From assembly GCA_031278025.1 (NCBI GenBank), contig JAITLF010000116.1, positions 1-8,131 of the forward strand: a stretch of 8,131 nucleotides of DNA, written 5' to 3'. This DNA comes from Treponema sp. (GTDB lineage: Bacteria; Spirochaetota; Spirochaetia; Treponematales; Breznakiellaceae). The first letter of the stretch is position 1. Each line of letters opens with the position of its first letter. Below the pieces are notes generated by a model. It saw only the letters and a program-made list of their open reading frames with translations. It searched no databases and had not been told where the DNA came from. A program made the translations under genes and the position numbers. Shown here piece by piece: positions 1 through 6,854 of the stretch.

Positions 1-291
1 AAGATCGAGAACGAGCATAATAATGTGCTGAAGAACCACGGATACAACCTTGAGCATAACTTTGGGCATGGGGAGGAGCATGGGAGTGAGAACTTTTGCC
101 TGTTGAACCTGGCGGCGTTTCTGTTTCACACGCTTTTGTTTTTAGGGGATGAGCAGTCCCGGGGGGCCCGGAACCGGTCTGGCCGCCAGGACAATTTCTT
201 TAGTGCGCTGAGGTACATTTTCAGTCGTTTTCTCCATGAAAACAGGTCCGCTTTTATCCTTTTCGTCTGGGGAGATGAACCCGATGGGTGA
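1..291 (+). CDS. Transposase, C-terminal part (5' end outside window)
   Basis: This reading frame is open from the first base and ends at a TGA at 289-291, so only the last 96 residues of a longer protein are present. It begins [20 protein letters not shown] and continues with NFGHGEEH, a leucine-rich [13 protein letters not shown] stretch and a GRQDNFF segment. From memory, this series (K-I-E-N-E-N/H near the last catalytic acid, then [10 protein letters not shown], then a hydrophobic helix ending in FHT) is typical of the C-terminal end of DDE transposases in a group of unclassified or IS4-like insertion sequences. The glutamate in KIENE could be the third acidic catalytic residue, but this is inferred. 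The tail ends in GDEPDG, as expected for a natural C-terminus, so the 3' end looks complete. I see no terminal inverted repeat between 292 and 360. The left half lies outside the window, so I cannot tell an active copy from a remnant. An internal ATG at 25 is not a plausible start. Confidence 0.72.
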   Translation, partial: KIENEHNNVLKNHGYNLEHNFGHGEEHGSENFCLLNLAAFLFHTLLFLGDEQSRGARNRSGRQDNFFSALRYIFSRFLHENRSAFILFVWGDEPDG

Positions 292-351
292 TACTTTGAA
301 TTCCTGCGCTCGCCCTGCCCGCCCTGGAAAATCCTCTTGTAGCCCCGGTCT

Positions 352-359
352 AAGGGGAG
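352..359 (+). promoter_or_regulatory. Shine-Dalgarno-like sequence of uvrA
   Basis: AAGGGGAG is the only purine-rich ribosome-binding candidate before uvrA. It lies 1 nt before the ATG at 361 and 13 nt before the ATG at 373. The first spacing is too short and the second rather long. Protein similarity favours 373. A weak CCCC/GGGG pairing (343-346 with 354-357) could partly mask the site. I see no convincing -35/-10 pair or LexA-type operator between 292 and 360, so the uvrA promoter may lie inside the transposase remnant or further upstream. Confidence 0.45.
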
Positions 360-372
360 TATGCTCTTACCT

Positions 373-3324
373 ATGGAAAAACTAATCATCAAGGGAGCCC
401 GTGAGCATAACCTTAAGAATATTGATCTGGAGCTTCCGCGGGACAAGCTTATCGTCATTTCCGGCCTTTCGGGTTCGGGAAAAAGTTCCCTGGCCTTCGA
501 TACCATCTTTGCCGAAGGACAGCGGCGTTATGTAGAGAGTCTTTCCGCCTATGCCCGGCAGTTCCTGGGCCGTATGGATAAGCCTGATCTGGACTATATT
601 GAGGGGCTTTCTCCGGCCATTTCCATAGAACAGAAAACCACCCACCGCAACCCCCGGTCTACGGTGGGGACGGTAACGGAAATTTACGATTATTACCGCC
701 TCCTCTACGCCCGGACAGGGACCCCCCATTGCCCCCACTGCGGGCGGGAAATCCGGGAACAGCCGGTGGATTCGATCATCGATACCATCCTGGGGATGGG
801 GGAGGGGACGCGGATACAGCTTTTGGCCCCGGTGATACGGGGAAAAAAAGGGGAGCAACAGAAGATCATCGAAGATGCCAGAAAAGCGGGGTTTGCACGG
901 GCCCGGATAGACGGGATCCTCGTGAACCTGGACGACGAGGGGGCGATCAAACTGGACAAGCAGAAGAAGCATACGATAGAAATCGTGGTGGACCGCCTGA
1001 TCATACGGCAGGATATCCGGTCCCGGCTTGCCGAGTCCGTGGAAGCCGCCCTGGAAGCCGCCGACGGCGTCATGCTGGTCCTGGTGAGCGAGGAGCCGGG
1101 AAAAACTGCGGCGGAACCGGAAAGCGGTTCTTTGCCCGCGGATCCTTCGCTTCCTGTTTCTCACGGGGAGCGGAAAAATACGGAGTATTTTTTCTCCCAG
1201 AAGAACGCCTGTCCCGACTGCGGCGTCTCCATACCGGAGCTTCAACCCCGGCTTTTTTCCTTTAACAATCCCTTCGGCGCATGCCCTTCCTGTTCGGGCC
1301 TGGGGGCCAAGATGGAGTTCGACCCGGCCCTGGTCATCCCTAACCGGTCCCTGTCGTTTAACGAAGGGGGAGTAGTTCCCTACAACCCCGATTCAGCCTG
1401 GCACCGGAGCCGGTTTGAAAGCCTGGCCAAGCACTACAAGTTCAGCCTGGACGATCCGCTCAAGAGCCTCCCCAAAAAGGTGATGGATACCATACTCTAC
1501 GGCAGCAAAGAGGAAATCAAGGTAAAATACGAAAACCGGGACAAGACCGGACGGTTCGAATACCAGTCCCGGTTCCCCGGCATCCTGGAGGATCTGCGGC
1601 GCCGGTACTTCGAAACCCAGTCACCGGGCATCAAGGAATGGCTGGAAAAGTTTATGAGCCAGAAGCCCTGTGAAGACTGCGGGGGAAAGCGGCTTAAGCG
1701 CGAAGTCCTGGGGGTAACCATTGGAAAAGGAAAGGAGGCCCGCAATATCTGGGATCTTTCCAGTCTTTCGGTGGCGGATTCCCTTAAGTTTTTCGAAACC
1801 ATTACCTTTACCCAAACCGAGCGGCAGATCGCCGGCCAGATTCTGAAAGAGATAATCGCCCGTTTGGGCTTTATGAAGAACGTGGGCCTGGACTATCTTA
1901 CCCTGGAGCGGAAGTCCGCCACCCTGTCGGGAGGGGAGGCCCAGCGTATACGCCTTGCCACCCAGATCGGGTCAAGCCTGGTGGGGGTCCTCTACATCCT
2001 GGACGAGCCGTCCATAGGGCTTCATCAGCGGGATAATCAGCGGCTTATCGACACGCTTTTGTATCTCCGCAACCTGGGGAATACCCTCATCGTGGTGGAA
2101 CATGACGAGCAGACCTTGCGGACCGCAGACCACATCGTGGACCTGGGGCCGGGCGCCGGGGTGCATGGCGGGAACGTGGTGGCACAGGGGACGCCCGAAG
2201 AGGTGATGAGGGTGGAGGAAAGCCTTACCGGCCGTTACCTTGCCGGGACACTGGTCATGGAGATCCCCCAGGAGCGGCGCGGGGGAAACGGAAATTTCCT
2301 CCGCCTCTTCGGTGTTACGGAGCATAACCTTAAAGGCATTGATGTGGAGATACCCCTGGGGATGTTTACCTGCATAACCGGAGTTTCGGGATCCGGGAAA
2401 TCGACCCTCCTTTCGGATGTGTTGTACCCCGCGTTGGCGAACCGGCTCCACAACTCAACCCACCCGGAGGGAGCTTACCGGGCCATCGACGGGATGGAGT
2501 TTATCGACAAGGTTATTGATATAGACCAGAGTCCCATAGGCAGGACCCCCCGGTCGAATCCCGCGACCTACGTGGGAGTGTTTACCGCTATACGGGACCT
2601 GTTCGCCGGCCTTCCCGAAGCCAAGATGCGGGGGTATAAGCCCGGTCGTTTTTCCTTTAATGTCCGGGGCGGCAGGTGCGAAAACTGCCAGGGGGACGGG
2701 ACCATCAAGATCGAGATGAATTTCCTCCCCGATGTGTACATTACCTGTGATGTGTGCCATGGTCAGCGGTTCAATAAGGAAACCCTGGAAATCCGTTATA
2801 AAGGGAAGAATATTGCCGACGTGCTGGATATGACCATAGAGGAAGCGGCGGCCTTCTTCGCCCCTATCCCCCAGATAGCCCGGAAAATGGATACCCTCCT
2901 TTCAGTAGGGCTTGGGTATGTCAAGCTCGGCCAATCCGCCCTGACCCTTTCGGGGGGGGAGGCCCAGCGGGTCAAGCTGGCCCTGGAACTGTCCAAACGT
3001 TCCACCGGCAAGACCCTGTATATATTGGACGAACCCACCACGGGCCTTCACTTTGCGGACGTAAAGCAGCTTATGGAGGTGATTCAGCGCCTGGCGGATC
3101 AGGGGAACACGGTCGTGATGATCGAACACAACCTGGACGTACTCCTTCAGGCGGATCACCTTATAGACCTGGGGCCTGAAGGCGGAGACCGGGGCGGTCG
3201 CGTGATCACCACGGGGTCGCCGGAAGCAGTCGCCGCTTTTTCCGGGTCGTATACCGGGGTATACATCAAAGAGGCGCTGGAGAGGAGCCGGAACATCCGG
3301 CGCGATGATTCCCTTCATACATGA
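373..3324 (+). CDS. uvrA: Excinuclease ABC subunit A (UvrA)
   Basis: UvrA is the damage-sensing ATPase of nucleotide-excision repair. It acts in the cytoplasm as a dimer, loads UvrB at DNA lesions and is then released. The predicted 983-residue protein shows both ABC ATPase modules in full. In module one, Walker A is GLSGSGKS at 31-38, the signature LSGGEAQR is at 518-525 and Walker B LYILDEP is at 540-546. In module two, Walker [10 protein letters not shown] is at 670-678, signature LSGGEAQR starts at 859 and Walker B LYILDEP is at 882-888. Two four-cysteine zinc modules are visible (C280, C283, C304, C307 and C769, C772, C792, C795). Two further CxxC pairs (120/123 and 433/436) could form the third zinc site known from Gram-positive UvrA. 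The length is slightly above the usual 940 or so. Extra length includes an Ala/Glu/Pro/Ser-rich insert at about 240-270, before the first zinc finger, and a short C-terminal tail. I chose the ATG at 373 because [17 protein letters not shown] aligns with the family N-terminus. An in-frame ATG at 361 would add MLLP. The stop lies 13 nt before lptD. No catalytic residue is missing and no frameshift is seen. Confidence 0.98.
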   Translation: MEKLIIKGAREHNLKNIDLELPRDKLIVISGLSGSGKSSLAFDTIFAEGQRRYVESLSAYARQFLGRMDKPDLDYIEGLSPAISIEQKTTHRNPRSTVGTVTEIYDYYRLLYARTGTPHCPHCGREIREQPVDSIIDTILGMGEGTRIQLLAPVIRGKKGEQQKIIEDARKAGFARARIDGILVNLDDEGAIKLDKQKKHTIEIVVDRLIIRQDIRSRLAESVEAALEAADGVMLVLVSEEPGKTAAEPESGSLPADPSLPVSHGERKNTEYFFSQKNACPDCGVSIPELQPRLFSFNNPFGACPSCSGLGAKMEFDPALVIPNRSLSFNEGGVVPYNPDSAWHRSRFESLAKHYKFSLDDPLKSLPKKVMDTILYGSKEEIKVKYENRDKTGRFEYQSRFPGILEDLRRRYFETQSPGIKEWLEKFMSQKPCEDCGGKRLKREVLGVTIGKGKEARNIWDLSSLSVADSLKFFETITFTQTERQIAGQILKEIIARLGFMKNVGLDYLTLERKSATLSGGEAQRIRLATQIGSSLVGVLYILDEPSIGLHQRDNQRLIDTLLYLRNLGNTLIVVEHDEQTLRTADHIVDLGPGAGVHGGNVVAQGTPEEVMRVEESLTGRYLAGTLVMEIPQERRGGNGNFLRLFGVTEHNLKGIDVEIPLGMFTCITGVSGSGKSTLLSDVLYPALANRLHNSTHPEGAYRAIDGMEFIDKVIDIDQSPIGRTPRSNPATYVGVFTAIRDLFAGLPEAKMRGYKPGRFSFNVRGGRCENCQGDGTIKIEMNFLPDVYITCDVCHGQRFNKETLEIRYKGKNIADVLDMTIEEAAAFFAPIPQIARKMDTLLSVGLGYVKLGQSALTLSGGEAQRVKLALELSKRSTGKTLYILDEPTTGLHFADVKQLMEVIQRLADQGNTVVMIEHNLDVLLQADHLIDLGPEGGDRGGRVITTGSPEAVAAFSGSYTGVYIKEALERSRNIRRDDSLHT

Positions 3325-3349
3325 AAACCACACATACATGAAAACCGCC
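3316..3349 (+). repeat. 17-bp tandem duplication at the uvrA/lptD junction
   Basis: Two copies of a 17-nt unit lie side by side at 3316-3332 and 3333-3349. Both begin CATACATGAAAACC. Only the last three bases differ in part (ACA against GCC), giving 15 of 17 matches. Copy one carries the uvrA stop codon (TGA, 3322-3324) overlapping an ATG at 3321. Copy two carries the likely lptD start (ATG, 3338). Between them is a six-codon frame, MKTTHT, at 3321-3341. Its TGA overlaps the lptD ATG in the same ATGA arrangement. This looks like a recent slippage duplication of an ancestral ATGA stop/start overlap. Whether the six-codon frame is translated is unknown. Confidence 0.85.
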
Positions 3350-6300
3350 GTTTTGTTCCGTCGCGGATCGCCCGGTTTGTATCTCATCCTGTTCCTTCTG
3401 TACCTTGCCCTGCTGGTTCCGGCCTTTGGCCAGGAGGAGGCGGGGGGCGATACCCCGGTCTCCGTCCCGGAGTCTCCGCCTGAAGCCGGCGGCGAAGGGG
3501 AGGCGGACGGTACGGAGGAGATCCCCGGAGAGGAGGCGGCTACGGAGGAGGAAATATCGCCTGAAGACCGGATAATGGAACTGGACATCAAGACTTCAAC
3601 GTTGAACGAGCTTGCCGCATGGTGCCGTACGCTGGATTTGGGCGAAGGCGGGGGCCGGGAGGATTTAGCGAACCGATTGCGGGATTACTACAATCTTAAA
3701 CGTCCGAGGGAAGGGAATGGGGCGGAAGATGGGGGGGCGTCAAATAAAAAAACCATCATCATTGAGTCAGCGCGGAGTACCGAATACTTTACCCTGGAAG
3801 CGGTGGACGAGGAATACGCCCGGCTGCGCGGAGACGTGCTGGTTACCCTTAAGGACGGGGAAGCGGTACACCGTATCCAGGCGTGGGAAATCCTGTATAA
3901 CCGGACGCGGAATATCATATCCGCTTCGGGAGGGGTAGAATATATAAAGGAAGAGGGGGACAAGAAGGAAACCTACCGGGGAGAATCCATTGTGGTCAAT
4001 CTGGATGACTGGTCCAGTGTTTTTATGGACAGCGTCTCAGAGCGTTCCCTTACCCAGGGCGATACGGTCTACCGGTTTTCGGGAACTCTGATTACCCGCA
4101 ATGACGAGGAAGTAACGATTCTAACCAATTCTGAAATTACCACCGGAAACGTGGAGGAATCCTACTGGTCCATACACGCTTCCAAGCTGTGGCTTCTTCC
4201 AGGGTCCGACTGGGCCATCCTCAACGGCGTCCTGAAAGTGGGGAATATCCCGGTACTGTATATCCCGTTCTTCTTTTACCCCGCCAGCGAGTTGATCTTC
4301 CGCCCTGTTTTGGGAAGCCGGTCACGGGAGGGAAATTTTGTTCAGACCACCACGTATATTTTAGGCCGTCCTCAGTCAACTTCGACCTCCGAAAGTTCCA
4401 TCACGAAAATTCTGGGGAACAACGCGGACAACGAAAAAATCCGGGAGGGATTATTCCTGCGGAGTACCAATAAAAAAGCCGTGGATCCCAACGATACCCG
4501 CCTTTCCCTGCTGGCAGACTGGTACTCCAATATGGGGGGCTATCTGGGGACAGAAGCGGTGTTCCCCCGGGAGGGCATCCTGGGATCCCAAACGCTATCC
4601 GCCGGACTGGGATTTACCCGTAACGTATATCTTCTTAATCCGGGTGGTTTTTATTCTCCTTTTTCGTCCTATGTCAGCTCCAGCGAATGGAATAAATCCC
4701 GGCTGTTCTCTTTCGATGTACCCTTTCGCTACCGGCTGGAAGCCAAGGGTTCTCTTTCGGGAACCTACGGTTCTTTGAATTGGAATTTCCCCTTTTATTC
4801 GGATCGGTATGTCAACCGTGATTTTTTGAACCGGTCCGAGGAAATGGACTGGATTAAGATGCTGAAAGACGGACAGGACATCTCGGAGGATTATCTTTCA
4901 AACTATTTGGGTTCCTATAGTTTGCAGCTGAACGGTTCTGTCTCGCCTAAAGTAACAGCCCTCAATCCGTATATCTCAAGCCTGTCGGTTTCCAACCTAT
5001 CCAGTTCCCTTTCTTTCGGGAACAGAGTCCCCAGCGTAAGCACTGCGGTCACTCCGAGTCCTCATTCGTCTCCGAATGATTCTTTCTTTTACCCCGATAA
5101 ATTAACCCTCCTCTCGGTCAGCGCTTCTGCCCAGGGGAAACCGTTGCAGATACCGCGTACACAGACTAAGCCGCAGCCCAGCCAGACAGGCACCGGTCAA
5201 ACCGAAACGCCGGAAGAGCCCTTTAAGAACATCGGCGTACCCCGTTCCCCCTGGACGGTTCCTGAACAGGACGACGCGGGGGGAGCAAGCGCGGACCCGT
5301 ATCATCTTACACCGCCGATTTTAAGCCAGAAGTTCGAGCTTCCGAAATTCGGAAGCTCCCAATTTTCTATAGAATACCGGTTCAATCCTTCCGGAGCATC
5401 GGAACTTCAGTTCCGGTCCAATCAGACGAATTGGCCGACCCAAGAGGATGTGAACTGGAGCGAAACTTCTTCCATTATTACGGCCCTGAGAACAGACGGC
5501 AGCGTTACGTTTTCTTTGGCGGATGCCGCCAATAGCGCATATACCACATCGTTCAGGCTGTACGGGAACGCCGCGTGGCAGGGTTATTCCTATATGAACG
5601 AAGAATCTGAAGATTTCGATACCGAGGCGAAACGGGACAACGCGAAGCGGAGGGTAAACGCCGCCACCCTGTTTACCACCTCCGCCGAAAGCATCACGAC
5701 GGTTAAGCCTTTTTTCCGGAATTTCATCTGGGGCGCTACCAATTTTCAGTATACCCTGCGTGGGCTTGTGGCAAAATCGATATTTAACAATTCCGTGGAC
5801 GACCCCGACTGGGATGTCGAATGGGGCGAATGGGACCGGGATAAACTGGAGACCCACCACGTACAGGCAAACATTAACGCTTCGATATTTGATAAGGTAC
5901 AAACCCTGTCGCTGGCATCGGATCTGCCACCTGAGAAAAACACGCTTTCCAGCAACGCCGTCATGAGAGTGTGGATTTCCGAAACCTCCGCCGGTCAGAA
6001 AATCACCAACCCTTTTGAGGACGACCGGAAATTCGAGCCACTTACGGTTGCGGAAACCATTAAATTCGCTCCATCCTATCAGTTCGTGCAACGGTTTACG
6101 GTTGATACTGAGATTAAAGAATTCACCAGCCTGTCGTCTTCCCTTACCCTGAACAAATTTACTGCAAATTTTAACGCCAGCCGTTCCAAACCCTATGAAT
6201 TCGTTACCGATCAGTGGATACAGCCTGCCGAGGCAACAGAAAAACTGAATCCCCAGGCGCTCGTGTTCGCCTACGGGGACACGTTTGCGAAGAGCGGACT

Positions 6301-6796
6301 ATGGAAAAACCGGATTTCTTTTTCGGTTACTCCCAGCAGTTCTTTGACCTTTGATCTCCAGCGGCTCAATCTTTCAAAATTGAATTTTTCCCTGGGTCTT
6401 AAGATAGGCTTTTCAAAGTTCCTTGATCTTGAATTGAGAACCTCCTCCGAGAACCAGATCATCATGCGGTACTTGCAGGACCTTCCCTTTGTTCATCTTC
6501 CCCTGGAGATACCGGGGGAAAAGAATTTTTTTGTTGACTTGGCCAACTCTTTCCGGTTTGACAATGATCAACTGCGGACGAGTTCAGGATTCAAACTGAA
6601 ATCCTTCACTGTTGGCCTGACGCACTATCTGGGAGACTGGACCGCTAAATTGGACTGGACAATCTCGTCATATCTCCCTTTGGAATCGAAAAGCTATAAA
6701 TTCAACAACACCATTTCTTTCCTCATCCAGTGGACCCCCATCTCGGAGATAAAGACAGACATCTACTATAATAAGGATGTCCTGGAGGTTAGATAA
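3338..6796 (+). CDS. lptD: LptD/OstA-family outer-membrane assembly protein
   Basis: LptD proteins form the outer-membrane barrel that inserts lipopolysaccharide or a related glycolipid delivered by a periplasmic OstA-fold bridge. The 1152-residue product starts with a signal peptide (positive MKTAVLFRR, hydrophobic core 14-27, likely cleavage after AFG at 29-31). An acidic, Gly/Pro/Glu-rich linker (32-77) follows, then a SAP-like helix-loop-helix (about 84-118) and an OstA/LptA-like beta domain (about 139-300, including RLRGDVLVTL and ISASGGVEYI). The family hallmark GNIPVLYIPFFFYP is at 302-315, with SRSREGNF at 327-334. The remainder shows alternating polar/aromatic strands typical of a large beta-barrel, interrupted by a Pro/Gln/Thr-rich, probably disordered loop at about 604-660. 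E. coli LptD is 784 residues, so this one is long. It has one cysteine (C96), so E. coli-style disulfides are impossible. It ends DVLEVR without a terminal aromatic residue. I prefer the ATG at 3338, which gives a clean signal peptide. The ATG at 3305 would add 11 residues and overlap uvrA. No good Shine-Dalgarno precedes either start, so coupling to uvrA is likely. The family call is firm. The substrate is not known. Confidence 0.9.
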   Translation: MKTAVLFRRGSPGLYLILFLLYLALLVPAFGQEEAGGDTPVSVPESPPEAGGEGEADGTEEIPGEEAATEEEISPEDRIMELDIKTSTLNELAAWCRTLDLGEGGGREDLANRLRDYYNLKRPREGNGAEDGGASNKKTIIIESARSTEYFTLEAVDEEYARLRGDVLVTLKDGEAVHRIQAWEILYNRTRNIISASGGVEYIKEEGDKKETYRGESIVVNLDDWSSVFMDSVSERSLTQGDTVYRFSGTLITRNDEEVTILTNSEITTGNVEESYWSIHASKLWLLPGSDWAILNGVLKVGNIPVLYIPFFFYPASELIFRPVLGSRSREGNFVQTTTYILGRPQSTSTSESSITKILGNNADNEKIREGLFLRSTNKKAVDPNDTRLSLLADWYSNMGGYLGTEAVFPREGILGSQTLSAGLGFTRNVYLLNPGGFYSPFSSYVSSSEWNKSRLFSFDVPFRYRLEAKGSLSGTYGSLNWNFPFYSDRYVNRDFLNRSEEMDWIKMLKDGQDISEDYLSNYLGSYSLQLNGSVSPKVTALNPYISSLSVSNLSSSLSFGNRVPSVSTAVTPSPHSSPNDSFFYPDKLTLLSVSASAQGKPLQIPRTQTKPQPSQTGTGQTETPEEPFKNIGVPRSPWTVPEQDDAGGASADPYHLTPPILSQKFELPKFGSSQFSIEYRFNPSGASELQFRSNQTNWPTQEDVNWSETSSIITALRTDGSVTFSLADAANSAYTTSFRLYGNAAWQGYSYMNEESEDFDTEAKRDNAKRRVNAATLFTTSAESITTVKPFFRNFIWGATNFQYTLRGLVAKSIFNNSVDDPDWDVEWGEWDRDKLETHHVQANINASIFDKVQTLSLASDLPPEKNTLSSNAVMRVWISETSAGQKITNPFEDDRKFEPLTVAETIKFAPSYQFVQRFTVDTEIKEFTSLSSSLTLNKFTANFNASRSKPYEFVTDQWIQPAEATEKLNPQALVFAYGDTFAKSGLWKNRISFSVTPSSSLTFDLQRLNLSKLNFSLGLKIGFSKFLDLELRTSSENQIIMRYLQDLPFVHLPLEIPGEKNFFVDLANSFRFDNDQLRTSSGFKLKSFTVGLTHYLGDWTAKLDWTISSYLPLESKSYKFNNTISFLIQWTPISEIKTDIYYNKDVLEVR
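5336..5358. repeat. Perfect 11-bp inverted repeat inside lptD
   Basis: The arms GAGCTTCCGAA (5336-5346) and TTCGGAAGCTC (5348-5358) are exact reverse complements around a single A at 5347. As RNA this could fold into a 9-bp stem with an AAATT loop. It lies in frame within lptD and encodes part of the segment just after the Pro/Gln/Thr-rich loop. No long T-run follows, so it is not a standard intrinsic terminator. It may reflect chance, a hairpin in the mRNA, or the scar of an inserted element. Confidence 0.7.
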
Positions 6797-6805
6797 TTCG
6801 ATGAA

Positions 6806-6846
6806 AGGAGTGCGCTCCTGAATGGAGCGCAGTTGCGGTGCGCCGC
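6806..6846. terminator. Hairpin cluster between convergent lptD and lysS
   Basis: The 58-nt gap between the two stop codons holds a perfect 8-bp stem, TGCGCTCC (6811-6818) with GGAGCGCA (6824-6831) and a TGAAT loop. A competing small stem AGGAG/CTCCT (6806-6810 with 6815-6819) and a GCGG/CCGC stem (6835-6838 with 6843-6846) also occur, each with a TGCG loop. The position between converging genes suggests a two-way transcription terminator. Neither strand has a proper T-run after the main stem (minus strand CTCCTTTC, plus strand GTTGCGG), so intrinsic termination is uncertain. Confidence 0.45.
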
Positions 6847-6854
6847 TTCACAAA

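Noticed and set aside
292..324. TTGAAT at 296-301 as a -35 box for uvrA
   Set aside because: Seventeen bases downstream the sequence is CCGCCC, with no A/T-rich -10 element.
126..506. Minus-strand open frame of 126 codons spanning the transposase end and the start of uvrA
   Set aside because: It is antisense to the conserved uvrA N-terminus and Walker A region. Its protein has no recognisable fold and resembles the kind of false ORF often produced opposite ABC ATPase P-loops.
382..1245. Long minus-strand open frame of 287 codons inside uvrA
   Set aside because: It lies wholly opposite strongly conserved uvrA sequence and is rich in Pro, Gly, Arg and Phe. This is typical of an antisense shadow in G+C-rich DNA.
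729..1265. Plus-strand frame of 178 codons within uvrA
   Set aside because: It is out of frame with the intact UvrA, with a Gly/Arg-rich composition and no domain pattern.
3305..3337. Upstream ATG at 3305 as the lptD start
   Set aside because: It would put 11 extra residues, including His and Glu, before the signal peptide. The nearest purine-rich stretch ends about 17 nt away. The ATG at 3338 gives a normal signal sequence and an ATGA overlap.
5321..6091. Minus-strand frame of 256 codons opposite lptD
   Set aside because: The sense strand codes for continuous barrel strands of LptD. The antisense product has no recognisable features and no ribosome-binding site that I could support.
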